Assembly (NCBI GenBank): GCA_023333565.1
Contig: JAJKFH010000102.1
Location: 3,100,001 to 3,164,000 of the forward strand
DNA length: 64,000 bases
From: Puffinus mauretanicus
Taxonomy: Eukaryota; Chordata; Aves; Procellariiformes; Procellariidae
Direction: 5' to 3'
The position numbers and the translations under genes are program-made. This document shows positions 35,465 to 47,875 of this stretch, piece after piece. Within the stretch, counting starts at the first letter, position 1; each line of letters opens with the position of its first letter. The notes beneath the pieces were generated by a model. It was not told the origin of the DNA, searched no databases, and was given only the letters and a program-made list of their open reading frames with translations.

Positions 35465-38400
35465 CTTTAATGTGGTTCAAGCTTGCCGCATTTCTTTCCA
35501 AGTCCTAAGGTTACACTGAAATGACAGGAGTAGCTAATACATCAGCTAAGGTGCCATATACCTTCCTCACCTGTCTTTCTAAAAAGTCATATGCAAGGGG
35601 AAAAAATGGGTCAATTTTTCCCTCTGCTCCCTTTTCCTCATCCTCTTCAAATCCTACCTCAAATGGAGGCTTCTGTACTGAATAGTAGGGCATGTGAAAT
35701 GGTAGCAAGTCAGGAGAAGGAGAGTAAAATGAGGGGAAAGCAGTTTCCACTTGATTGTTTTGAAGTCTTCGATCTCTGTTTTTGCTAAAGCCCACTTGAC
35801 TATGTGGAGGAAAGGGGAAGGCAGCAGAGCTATGTTCTGATACGGCCAGATGAATCCTGGTATGCAGGATCTCGTAAGTCTAGGTAGAGTACGCATACGT
35901 CTTAATCTACAGAGGAGATGTAGAGTGAGGGGAACTTGAGTTTAATTCTCCCAAGCACTTCTACTCTTGTGAAAATTACAGTGGGACTTTCAGTGGTGAT
36001 GAAAGGTCAAGATTGAGGGTTATGTTCACAGTCCCAGTCTTGTCCACTTTGTCTGGTGCAAAAAGGATGCAATCCAACCACAGCTATCCTGCAGAGAAAT
36101 TGCCTGGCAGAAGCAGCATCCCAACTGGCCCAATGCCAGCGTAACTGGCCCCTGCGTCCACCCTTCCCATTTTTACTGCAGTAAGAGAATCCAAGTGACT
36201 TGAGGTGGTTTTTTTTCCTTATGTTTATTCATACATGATTCATAATTTAGTTGAGATGATTGAGAGCTGTCAGAAATTACAGCAGTTACTAGACCAATAT
36301 GATTTTTATGTATCAGCAGGAAGTTGGATGCCTTGAGAGTAAAGGGAACCAGTCTTACAGTCCTTTCAGGATTTGTTTGGCATGGGAGAGAGTATAGCCT
36401 TTATGCACTTTTTCCCTGTTCTACGCAAGTCAAAACTCCCCAGCAGTGACGACCACATATCACACAGAGACCTCGATTCATTACGGACTTTGCAGTAGGG
36501 ATGCTGCCTGTTGAATCATCAGCACCACTTTTTGATGAACATAGATTTCCTTTGGATTCCCTCCTCTCAAATGTTGCTGCCACTCAAACTTGTTTTGCTT
36601 GTGAAACCTGACATCATCTCAGCCTGAGGTTGTATGTGGGAAGGAAAATGACTTCATTGATTCATGTTTCCATTTTCTTCCCTTTCCGATTTTGACAGCA
36701 ACAAGAACACATGACGGAACATTGCACATAAACCTTGCTATGTACATTACACAGATGGAAATGACAACTGAGCTTTGCCTTCCAGACTGAAGCAAAGCCT
36801 CCATTGCTCATAATGGACCTCGACTCTGCAACATGCAGTCAATAGATTAGTGTGGAAAATTTTGCGTGCTTCCTTTGACTTTCTATTGGTACTTTCTCTG
36901 TCCCAGAGAAAAGAAACCAAAACACTTTCTATTATCTGTATTAATAGTTTTATACCACACTTGTGAGGAGCTCAAACACTGTTTATGTTGAAAAGCATTC
37001 CAAGACCTCAAAGACTTAAAATCTGACCAGATGAGAATCAAAGGGCAGCAGGGGAAGAAAAAGCACTGAGGCAAACCCCTGCCCCCAATCTCACCCCAAA
37101 CCCTTTTCCCAAATCACGTGGCAGAGTTGGGCGGGTAAGTCTCATCTTGAGCCTCAGGACACAGTTTTCTCTTTTGCTAGCGAAAGGTGTCTTTCAAAGG
37201 CCCAAACTGTTTTCTGTAGCTTGACTGATAATGGTGGCAGTGGCTGTCTCCTTAGCATGCTTTTCCTCTGGGACCCTAAATAGAATTGTCACCCATGCCA
37301 GTGGTGGAATCTTTTTGATAAAGATTATTTTGCCACTCTAGCATGAGTTACTGAGGCAGGTAAAAGCAGAGACTCTTTCTGTGGTGTTTTTTTTTCGATT
37401 TGGAACATGTTCCTTTAAATGATTTTGGTTTTGGAAAGTCAAAGCAACACTTATGGAAGTTTTAAGATAGTTTTCCTTCATGCTTTGATCATGTGGTTGC
37501 TTAGAATTCTTAGTTACCTTGTGCTTTTTTAATGTGCAAGAGATTTAGGGGGCTTCACATCTGATACCTCTGCTCTATGGTTTGCTGAGCACTGTTTGGG
37601 TATTGTAGATCCATCAGGAGCAGAAGCTGTGGGCTCTGTGCAAAACAGCACAAGGCAAGTCAGTCCTTCAGCCTATATATAGACAACTTTGAAGCAGTCA
37701 CTTGTTGCTACTTGAGAATCCTTGCTCTAGAGGAAGCGGCACATCTGAGGAAAGGGATCATTAATAGTAAATTGATTAATTATTTGTCAAGATAAACCAT
37801 CCAGTCCTGACAGATGCTGAGCAACTGTAGCTGGCCCTGGAAAGTGTGAATCCTTAGTCATCCATAGAAGACACTCAGCAACAGCAGAGATGTCATCTTG
37901 ATTAATTAAATAAAATGCCTGTATTTGTTTCTAGGCCATGAAGCCTAACAAAAAAAGAAAAGTGAAAGGATGGACAGGGAACAAAAGGAGAAATGGTGGG
38001 ATATGTGTGATTAATACAGATTTAACTTTGCTGTCTGTGATGACGATATGCAGTGATGAAGTGAATGTGTTCTGTGATTTATTTTCTTCTACTTTAAAGT
38101 AGAGGAGCTCTAAAAATGACTAATGAACCTCCTTTCAAGGTTCATATCTATGACCTAATTCATATGTGTAGGAATCTTGTCTTCCCCTTAACTGCAGCAG
38201 AAAGTTGAGGGTTGCTCATCCAAAGAGCGTTAGAGGCCAAAGCAGAGACCCTGGACAAGATCCAGCACAAATAGCTGCATTCCAGTGAAAACAGGAATCA
38301 GATGTACAGTGCACATGATAGTCTAATTGACGGATGCTATTTACCATATGTTAATTGCAAGTTCTGTTGTAAGTTATGATGTTGATTAAGGCAATAATTA

Positions 38401-38707
38401 GAGCAGTTCCATGTAAGATGCTGAGTTGTTAAAAGTAATTGTTCTGATAGAAGCATTTTTATCTGGGTGCCATTAGAACTTATTCTTTAGAGCAAAACCT
38501 TGTTCATGTGCATTGTTCATAACCTCAACAGATGCAAATTGGAATACATAGGGCTAGTTTCCACAGAGAAGTTATTACCTAAGGAACTGTTGTACTTTTA
38601 TACTGTGGAAGGTAGTATGGTTGGTGTGTTTGCACACTGTATTTTTGTGCTACATATATTGCAGAATGTGTCAGTGTATAGTCATCACAAAACTCTATTG
38701 TAATTGC
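35465..38707. other. Unannotated non-coding sequence, partly rich in homeobox-type motifs
   Basis: No gene is seen. Around 37757-37800 and 38319-38460, core TAAT and GATTAA motifs are dense; see the separate entry. Confidence 0.5.
38319..38460. promoter_or_regulatory. Possible regulatory cluster of homeobox-type sites
   Basis: Within about 140 bases there are CTAATTGA, TTAATTGC, GATTAAG, ATAATTAG and GTAATTG cores, together with an E-box (CATATG at 38345-38350). Such clusters are typical of developmental enhancers, but AT-rich DNA produces these words by chance. Without conservation data this is only a suggestion. A similar smaller cluster is at 37757-37800. Confidence 0.2.
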
Positions 38708-39248
38708 AGAATCACAGAACAGCTGAGGTTGCAAGGGACCTCTGGAGATTTTGTAGTCCACCTCCGCCATGCTCAAAGCAGGGTCAGGTAGAGTAGGCTG
38801 CCCATGCTTGTGTCCAGTTGGGTTTTGAATACCTCTAAGGATGGAGACCCCCTGACCTCTCTTTGTTGAACTTCGTAAGGTTCCCCTTGGACCATTTCTT
38901 CAGCTTGTCAAGGTCCTTCTGAATAGCAGCACAACCATCTGGTGTATCAACCACTCCTTCCAATTTCATATTGTCTGCAAACTTGCTGAGGGTGGACTCT
39001 TCCATCATCCAGGTCATTAATGAAGATGTTACAAAGTATTGGTCCCAGCGTTGACTCTGGGGTACACCACTAGTGACTGGCCTCCCACTGGGTTTCATAA
39101 CACTGATCGCAACCCTCTGGCCCTGACAGTTCTTCTGGTTTTCAATCCATCTCTTTGTTTGTCTATGCAGATGTTATGCTATGAGACAAGTGTCAAAAGC
39201 CTTACTAAAGTTGCGATAAACAACATTCACTGCTCTCCTGATCTCAGA
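38708..39248 (-). mobile_element. CR1 LINE, antisense, with internal deletion
   Basis: The 3' end is at 38708, where the plus strand reads AGAATCACAGAACAGCTGAG, the reverse complement of the CR1 terminal motif. The 3' tail runs to about 38860. The sequence then jumps to the end of the reverse-transcriptase frame. The minus strand from about 39098 to 38863 reads SGVPQSQRWDQ..., STLSKFADNMKLEGVVDTPD, GCAAIQKDLDKLKKWSKGNL and TKFNK, plainly the CR1 RT palm and connection region. The catalytic F/YADD box has decayed to FADN. Several hundred bases of the expected ORF end and 3' UTR are missing between TKFNK and the tail. 5'-truncated, ending near an A13 run at 39256-39268. Inactive. Confidence 0.92.
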
Positions 39249-39255
39249 ATAATCT

Positions 39256-39268
39256 AAAAAAAAAAAAA
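39256..39268 (+). repeat. A13 homopolymer at the CR1 5' border
   Basis: Thirteen A directly past the last recognisable CR1 sequence. Confidence 0.85.
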
Positions 39269-39965
39269 GACTACTTTGTCCATGCTTGGAGTGTTATGTC
39301 GTCTTTAAATGTAAATGAGTGTAACTAGGTTATCTAAATCTGATTTTTTTCAGTCTTTATTGAAGGCGATAGGCTTTTTTCAAAGAAATTTTCAAAGGTA
39401 CAAGGTGCGTAAATCCTATTAAAACTTATGAGGCTTGGGGACTTAACTCTTATTTATGCCTTCAGAAATCTATATTTTGCATCTCCCTAGAAATGTGCAT
39501 GTTGGCCAAGCCAAGTACTTGTCTGTCAGAACTCATTTTGGAGCTTGAGAGCAGGGCAAGGGTGGGCTGCAATCTTGAAGAACCTCTTCCAGGGTTCTGT
39601 GATCAAAGCTTCTCCATTAAGACCACTTTAGTACTTTATTTCCAAGTTTGTTTTATAAAGGACTGGTGAGTGATCACAGGAAGTTACAGTGAAGTTACTG
39701 ATATGAACGCTGTATCTTATAGATATCAGTGGAAAATAACGTTGCTTGTTAGTCATGGGAACTAACAACCCATTAACATGTTGATTTCTGTTTAAGAATA
39801 TATTCTATCCCGTTGTAACCTGTTTATGACTAGAACCCTGATAATTCTTAGTAGCTTTATTATTAATGTTTAATATTAGTGTTATCTGTGTTTTGCTTTC
39901 TATTACATTACCCTCCACCCAGAACGAAACTCTTGACATTGAGAGTTTGTATTTACTCTGGTGAA
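39269..39965. other. Unannotated non-coding sequence
   Basis: No feature is supported. Confidence 0.55.
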
Positions 39966-40020
39966 TTAGGTTGGACTCAATGATCTTAAAGGTCTTTTCC
40001 AACCTAAATGATTCTATAAA
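39966..40020 (+). mobile_element. Very short CR1 LINE 3' end, sense
   Basis: TTAGGTTGGACTCAATGATC and TTAAAGGTCTTTTCCAACCT followed by AAATGATTCTATAAA is the classic avian CR1 3' terminus, ending in the ATTCTATRA-type octamer. Only about 55 bases are recognisable, so the copy is extremely 5'-truncated. A CR1-tailed SINE is possible but no SINE head is seen. Confidence 0.9.
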
Positions 40021-42448
40021 TGGTTACCCTGGTTTTGGTCTCCTTTAAAATGTCTGATTACTTGATGCAGCCATCTGTAGGCATAAACAGGGATTGTTCT
40101 CTTAGTTACTAGGAGTGGATATTATAATACATAGAGCACCATACCCCCAGTGGGGATGCTAGTATAGAAATGGAGCTCAGGTTATGTCTTGTAGACAAAT
40201 TTCACTTATAATCTGGAGGCTGAAAATCAGTCTTTGGACTGTGCAAAGCGTGCGACAAGCCTCTTATGTTGTATTGTCTGTGTGGTGTTGGGTATTTCAT
40301 AGTAGAGGAAAGAAGAGGGGAAAACTGTTGCAAGAAAAGGATCAAAATGGTGTTCTCATCCTTCAGACCAACCCAGCAGGCACAATGCTGTAGTTCCTTT
40401 ATAGTGCAGAGTGGTCCCAAGATTTCTTCTTCTGGGAGACCAGCTGCAGCTATGGCCATGGTAGTTTGTATGGTAAAGGCTGAGCGGGTGCTTCAGCTGT
40501 ATCTCACTGCTCACATTCTTGAAAATGTTCTACTTCTGTTCAAGTAGCTGGGCTGGCCACCTTCACATGGGACCTATAAAGATATCCCAAAGGGAACAGA
40601 GCTAATCATCTGATTGCACTAATGAGCATGGTGGGGAGGTAGCAGAAAGTGCAGAGGCAGAAATCTCACAAGACTTTTCTTTTAGTGTATAGTCTTATTC
40701 TCAAAAACGTACTGAAAACCCCACCGCTGGCACATGTTTGTGGGTACAAGAGTACTTGTCATTGTCACCACACTTCCCTTATACCACAGTGCTGAGGTTT
40801 CCCTTTGTATTTAAATAGGAAAGAAGCTGACTTTCTGTTTATGTCCTACAGTCAAGTGGTTCCCCAGCACCATGTCATTATAACAAGTTTTTAAGCTTTA
40901 CCAGCAGACATGAGGAAAAAAACTCCTGAGCTCCTTTTTCTCTCCTTAAAAAAAACAACCAAACAAAAAACCAAAAAGCACCCCCCCAAAACAGTAATTC
41001 ACACAATCTAGTGAATAGTGTGTATTGCTTTGAGAGATTGATTTATAGCCATTCTCTCAAAGTGGAAGGAACTCCAAGTAGGGGAAATCGCCATGTTGAA
41101 GGAGAGGCTACTTTGATTTACGTCATCTTCAAAGTGTCCGGACTTCCAGTCACACTGTAAGCTCTCAAACTGAAATAACTATGTCTGCCCAGGGATTTGT
41201 AAGGGCTTAGCTGCATCTGTTCAGAATTGTACCTCTCATTGAAGTAGTGCAGCTCTCTCTTCCTAGAAGAAGCTTTTGCATATCAGCCAAAGGCTGTAGT
41301 TATAAAGGCAAGATTGGACTGGTGAAATTTTATGTGGGTGTTTTTTAGCTTTTCAGCTCTAGCAAGAAAGTTTATTTAGATGGTGTGGTCCATAATTACT
41401 TGGCTGTGTACATGTTACCAGGGAGGTGATGCGCGGGGCACCAAAAGAGAGCAAACAATGCTATGACCGCTATGTATGACCAAACAGTCTTTGTTTTGAG
41501 GCAGGTATTTGAAAATGGTGACAAATCAATCCACAGAGAAATCTGCACCTCTGACAGTGGAGTCGTTTTTATGAGTGTTTGTCCTAAAACTGGGAGAGCT
41601 TGGTTTGCAATTGGTTGGTCTGCTTGTGAGTCTTAGGCCACGGACACCTCATGGAAGAAGTACAAATAATTCAAGAAGTCTTGAGATTTCATGTCAGAGT
41701 GTAGATGTACATAACACTTCCGAATGCACTCAGGGAATATCCTCCTCTTTAAAAGAATGAGGAAAGTAGATAAGTGGATACTTTTTAAGCTTTGTGTCCT
41801 GATTTCAAGAATCCCAGTGACGGAAGAACCCTTAAGACTGTGGCGCATAAGTAGAAATTTTTGTTTATAGATAATCTTTCAGCTTTCTCATGAATGTCTG
41901 TCTGAAAATTTATTAGATCTATCTTGAAGTAAGAGTGCTGCACAGTTTGGGGGCTGATAAATCACAGTCTCTACATCAACTATATAGAGATTTTTAACCA
42001 TGTATGATCTTCAGAGATGTTTGGTCAATTACCAGCACAGGTGACCCTACTTGCAGTTCCAATAAGCTACTGAAGATACCGCTGCTGCTTTGTATGCTTA
42101 GAACAAGACAGTACTTGGGGCTTGTCTTGAAGCTTCCTCTCTTTTCTCCTTCCTCCTCCTCCCATTATTTGTAATGGTTTGAATGTAATTTATGGATGAA
42201 TAAAGAGGCCCTTCAATCTGGGTAAAGTGTGTGCTTTGGTTCTGGCTCAAACAAGGAAGTAGAAGTAGAACAGCAATGGAATTGCTATTTCTAAGACAGC
42301 AGTTTATCATCTTCTGCCACATTTGTCACTGCCCTCACTCCCTTTTCAGAGCATATCACTGAAAGAATTTGACAGAAACCAGTTTTGTGTTTCTAGGAAA
42401 TGAAGCATTTGTTTCTTTCAGAGAAAGTTGCTTCCCCCCCTACCCTGT
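40021..42448. other. Unannotated non-coding sequence
   Basis: No gene or repeat family is recognised. A low-complexity A/C-rich patch is at 40947-40993. Confidence 0.55.
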
Positions 42449-42475
42449 AAAAAAAAAAAAAAAAAAAAAAAAAAA
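42449..42475 (+). repeat. A27 homopolymer
   Basis: The longest homopolymer in the window, 27 uninterrupted A. No retroposed body is recognised upstream. Confidence 0.95.
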
Positions 42476-42537
42476 GCTGGTCCACTGTTTGACACACTTG
42501 GAGGCCCCCATGTAAGGTCTTCATTCACAGAACATGT

Positions 42538-42656
42538 CTGTGACTGTACAAGTTATTTATTTTCCCTTTGTTACAATCGGCCTATTGTAAAATGAAAACA
42601 GAAATTATGCCTTTCTTCATAGGTTTGTTGTGAGATTGAAAACTGTGAATCACTCA
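42538..42656 (+). repeat. MIR-like SINE relic, core and tail
   Basis: CTGTACAAGTTATTTATTTTCC, then CTATTGTAAAATGAAAACAG, AAATTATGCC and TTCATAGGTTTGTTGTGAGA follow the sense core and tail ('gcaagtcacttaacctc...catctgtaaaatgggg...ataggtttgttgtgagga'). The head is not recognisable. Confidence 0.65.
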
Positions 42657-44278
42657 GTATTGCAGTGGAAATCAGATGCATACCATAGACAGAAACAAAA
42701 ACTTTACTGTAGTTGAATGTTGACTAAAAGTGATTAGAGATAGATTTGTGCTTATGTATCGCAAGAAACCATACAAACTTAGCCAGGGGAAGAGATAATG
42801 TATTACCTGGAGCCTTCCCTATGTGGAGTTTCAACCATGTTCCTTTCATGCTGGGATGCAGCTCTTTTGATTTCCCATAGATATGCAGAGGGCAATGCCA
42901 TGTACGGAATCAGTGATTTGCTATTAGAAGGATCCCTAAAGCTACTGTCTCACTCTGGTGCCCTGGATGGAAAATGCAAAGTAGCCAAACATTAACTGGG
43001 TGTCAGTCTGTGCCTACCTGGGCTGACATAGTTGCTGCTGCCATCATCAGTACTATGTCAGCTTTGTAGATCAGTGAAAGACTTTGTTCTATGAGACTGT
43101 TAATCCAACATCACTTAGAAAACCTTGTAATTACTTATTTGGTTACCCCCCTCCCCTTCAAATTCATCCTAGAAACAAGTTATTGCTCAAATACAGAAGT
43201 GGGAGCATACTATTGGCTTTCACAGTCTTGCTGCCAAGTGATTGAATTTGACATTGTCACACAGAAGGCTAATTTCTGCAGTGTGGAGCTGGCATTCCAG
43301 GCATTGCGCTGCAATAGCAAGGTCTATGGGAAAAAGTCGAGGAGCACTGTCCAGAGGAATTATGTAGGCCAGTCCAAATTCCAGCTGAGGAATCCCTAGA
43401 TGATAATTATTTAGAAGGTTTCTGCTCTCTAGTGGGTAGAAATCAAAATTAGAAAAATATCTGAGATGATGAATGACTTGGAGGAGAACAATCTGGTTGT
43501 TTTGACAAAAGCTGTTTTGTAGATCAAACTTGGAGCTACAACACTAGCCATCTAACTTCTCAAACCCTTATTCTTCTCTCTTTTTTTTTTTTCTTCCCTT
43601 CTTCTTCTTTGATTATCTATTTTTAATCTCCTGTTTCCGGAAAGATAGGTTGAATGAGCCCTGCTGCATGAAGTATTTGTTATCATAAGGCTTTTTGTGC
43701 AGTCCTATCTGACAGTAAATCAACACAGATTCCTTCTCCGTTGGTGTGTGGGCCTCTTTTCTAGATGCAAAATCAAGCAGTGCAGATCATCTGTCTTTTT
43801 GTTGTCTGTAGAGGGGACAAGCACCACTGAGGATACTATAAATATAAAAGAATAATGTGATAATGTCTTGAATGTGACGCCATGCAGCTGCAACAAGCTT
43901 CAGCCTTAAACTGGAGGAGCTGTAGGAGTTGCTTTGTAATGGACCTAGCTCAAGCCGATTGCTCAACTTGTACCTGCTAACCAGTTCTCAGGTTGGTCTT
44001 ATTCCCTCTGTGCAACTGTTCTCCCCATCTTTTTCATCTTCTTTGATGCTTCCGTATCACTGCTGCTCTTCCTCTGTTTTTAACATCCTCTTTCCCATCG
44101 CTTTAATTTTCCACGTCTCCTTTTCTTCCCTGTGTTGTGTGTTTTGGCCGTGTTTTTTATCTAACGCATAGGGCAAATTTCTTTCTATAGCTACTCCTTC
44201 TGTCAGCTTCTTTCTCTCAACCACTAGTGGGTAATGTTATTTTTGGTCTGCATAAAGTAGATGCAAGTTGTGATAGGT
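42657..44278. other. Unannotated non-coding sequence
   Basis: No gene is seen. A pyrimidine-rich patch with a T12 run lies at 43571-43610. Confidence 0.55.
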
Positions 44279-44345
44279 AGGATGGTCTAATAGGTTTAAA
44301 AGCATTGGGACTGTAGAGACCAGAGTTCCTCTCTCTGACTTACAT
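44279..44345 (+). repeat. MIR-like SINE head fragment
   Basis: GGTCTAATAGGTTTAAAAGC then ATTGGGACTGTAGAGACCAG and AGTTCCTCTCTCTG resemble the sense 'ggtctaatggttagagcactgggactgggag...acctgggttcta' head. Only the tRNA-like part is visible. Confidence 0.5.
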
Positions 44346-47300
44346 CAAAACAAATTAAACTAAACCGGTGCTAACTTAATGTCATTGTCATGATGTGACA
44401 TTTATTCTGACAGTATAGGGCTCTGCCATTTCAGCAAAAATAGTTGCTCTCTGAACTGGGAGAAGTCATAACTTGGCACCCATTGAATGGATGAAGCTAG
44501 GCATCATTTCACGTATGAACGACTTCATTCCCAGGTTTTCAACAGGACCAGGAATGGAAGATGGAGCATATTCAAATGGGAACGTTCTTTGAACTGTGGT
44601 TTTGTATATTATGTGATAGGAGAAATTAGTGGGAGACTATTGTTTAGTTTTTGTATATTTCTACAACTTAAACATCAAGGAAATCCTGAGGCTGACAAGA
44701 GGGTTCTGTTTTAAAATAAGAAATACATAAAATTTAAGCATCAGTCTTCTTGAATTCCACTTAGTGAATGAATCCTGATGTCTATATGATACTTTGCTGC
44801 TTATTAGTCTAATGTGACCCTTATAGAAAGGTTGCTTTGGACAAACGGCATCAAGACATAAAATTAATAAACTCTGCATGAGTGTTGTTAACAATGAGAG
44901 CTGACAATAGACAACATCAACTAGTTTCCCATGAGAAACAAAGAAATATCAAAGGGCTGTAAATAGCATTCCATTTTCTGTTTGCCAGATGAAGATGAGA
45001 CATGTGGATGGTCTTAAAAGTTCTGCCCATTTTGGCACATGCTTGCATTTTCAGTGGCCTAGCTTCTTGGTCTGAGACTTAAAAGACAAAATAGTGCTGT
45101 TGTTATATGACAGGAAGAGGCTCCCAGCCTTTTAAAACATGGCAGAATCATTGAGTTATTCTTCACTGATATGACTGCTCTTCTGAATAAAAAGATGATG
45201 GCATTTCTAAGTGACTTTATTACAACCCTTTCCTGGTAGACAGGATCTCTTATCTTCCATTTGTATTTCTGAGTTTCACTTTGGTTTCTCTGTCCTCCTC
45301 AGTATTTGTGTGATTGTACATACCTCTCTGCTGTTGTACAGGCAATGGAACAATCCTCCCAAAGCTTTTGCTTTGTTTTGTTTTTTAGATTGCAAGTCTT
45401 GAAGAAAAGCAAAAATACTGTAGGAAGGATAGTAGAATCCTCTTCAGTAGTCAGAATTAGGAAGTTCCTATTCTGATAATCAAATAGTCACCCTATCTGG
45501 AAAAGGAAGAGTTTAACCGAGAAGCCTCTCTGACTTCTCTATTTTCATGTAACCCTTAGACTGAAGCAGCAAGTGACCATCTGAAAGATAAAACCATCCC
45601 TCCAATCATGTTTAATTCAACTAAATTCTATTCTTACATGGAAATCGGTGTAAAACTCAAGGAGGCTGAAGTGTAGCATGTTTAGGTTCTGGCAGTGCCA
45701 AGCTATTTTCCCCCCCTCCGCCTTCTCTTATTTTCTAATGCTGAATCCAATTTTGTGTTGCCACAAAAGAGAATTAATGTTCCTAGAATTAGTTTCAGCT
45801 CTGCTTCAATGCTTAATTACCCAGAAAAGTAATTCTCTGTTGTGTACTGTTGGTCACTAAGCTGTTGAATTATTTACATTTGGTTGGGATGAGGAATAAC
45901 ATTTGAGTTCCAAAGGCTTTTAAATGTTTTTTTTATATGGTTTGGGCAACAATGACTTGAACTCTCACTAGCTGCAGCAACATTTCTTTGTGAGCCAATG
46001 TGCTTGAGACAAAACAAATACATTGCTTTGCCTAATGTGGTTTTCTTCCCTCTTCCAAAAAATATGCAAAGCATAAAGAAAAACGTTTTGCAACCCAGTA
46101 TCCTCTTTCTCCTGCGCTTACTGTTGCATCGCAAATATGCATTATGCTATTTAGTTAGCTAACCTTATGTTCTGTGGTCAACCACAAATTTTCTCTGGAG
46201 TCAATGGAAGATTCAGCTACTAGAGGAATCTGGATGTGAGTCAGCAGATACTGACCAGAGCTGGGTGAAAAATTATTTGTCTTTATGTTTTCACAAAATC
46301 AGAATCTTTCTGGAAATGCAATGGGATGCATAGAAAGACCTCATAAGGTAGAAAAGCAGACAGAGAGACACTTTTGGTCTAATCCATTGGCTAGGTCTCC
46401 TTGAAAGACTGAAGGTTTAAATACCACTCTGTGCAGCTGGGATGAGGATTGGGTCTTTCTCTTGTGAGAATGTGGGTGCATTGACCATCCTGTACTGCAT
46501 TGTTCCTGTTCAGGACTCTTTTTAGAGCTGCTTTGCACTGAATAAATAATTCTATTTATTCTATATTCTATTCCCTTTGTCAATGGACTTTTTAAATGCA
46601 AACTGGAATGACTCCACATAGATGCAAGCTAGTCCTACTCCAGAACAGCCCTTAGGCTGGTGAGTTGCTGTGCATGACCTAGGTACTTAGCTGAGATGCA
46701 GAAGGTATATGCAATATTTTTGCTTCGCCTGAATTCTTTTTTCTCACCAGTTAGTTCAATGACTAATCATTAGATAGACCTTTCTTTGATTCAACCAGAA
46801 CTGATATCTTTACTCAGTTGAAGATGGATATTTCTATAGAAAATTTCAATTTCATTGATCTGTTTTGGGGGAGGTTTGCCCTATCAGCTCCTACATGTTT
46901 TATCAGAACAATTGCAACTCCTTCTGGATATGTATTTCATATGAATTATGGTCTAAATCATCTTAAACAAAATGTAAATAACTAGTAAAGCAGATGGGGA
47001 GAGAGAAAGTAAAAGCTGATTAAGCAAGATAAGATTTTGAAATGTGATGTGGAAGCAGGGTGGGGAAATAATTGCGATAAGGCTGGTCTGTGGCTAAGAC
47101 CTCGGTAGTAGAAAGCTTCTCTGAGGTCAGGCATAATAAAAGCACACAAGAAATGTATAAGTTAGATGACTGAAAAACATAGGGGAGAGAGGCTAATGAC
47201 GTAGTCAGCCTTCAAAAGTAGTTAACCTTTGAGTCCTTAGAATGTATGAAAAGCCTGAACCAACTCTTTGGATTCTTTGGTTTTTCTCTGCTAGTGACTT

Positions 47301-47766
47301 CACACACCTGTTTGTGAAGTGAGGACTGCAAAGAAACAGTGTAAGGCCTTTAGTGGTCTTGGACACAAGCAAATTCCATAAAAAATAGGACAAAAATAGG
47401 ACACTTACCCAGGCATTAATAAAAGCTGCTTTAGCATTTGATTGAAGAGAAGCAAGGCTGAACTTGGAAGGATTAATGTGGGTTTGCTGACACCTTCATT
47501 AAAAGGGCTGTCCAAAGAGGGCCTTTATCATTGACACACATGCAGTCTCAGGCAGTGCAGTCATGCATACTTGTATAGCTAGCAAGGAGGTCAGCAGTGA
47601 AGACGAAATAATTAACAAAATTAAAATGATAGTGTCTGACTATTTTTAATCAAGGGAGGTGTTCATGTGAGAGAAGGAGAATGCCTTAAAAATAGGTGGC
47701 TCTGTGTGGTACTGCATACTGACCTAAATTTTATGACCATGTTTTTTCTGCAAAATCTATAAATAC
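44346..47766. other. Unannotated non-coding sequence
   Basis: No gene or repeat family is recognised. A short TTCTAT-rich patch at 46548-46575 is not a CR1 end. Confidence 0.55.
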
Positions 47767-47875
47767 TTTTTTTGGGGGAAGAAGGGGAGAGAAGAGGGGA
47801 GGGAGGTTAGGAGGGGAATGAGAATGAAATAAAACAAAATTCCTCTTTTTTTTTTTTTTTTTCTTCTCTCTCTTT
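47767..47875. repeat. Purine tract followed by a pyrimidine tract
   Basis: About 47773-47825 is almost all purine, with five runs of three or more G (GGGGGAAGAAGGGGAGAGAA, then GAGGGGAGGGAGG and GGAGGGG). T17 at 47846-47862 and TCTTCTCTCTCTTT follow. The two halves could pair or form a triplex, and the G-runs could form a relaxed quadruplex on the plus strand. Confidence 0.8.

Noticed and set aside
46548..46575. TTCTAT-rich patch resembling a CR1 terminal repeat
   Set aside because: The sequence upstream lacks the CR1 terminal block (TTCCAACC and its neighbours).
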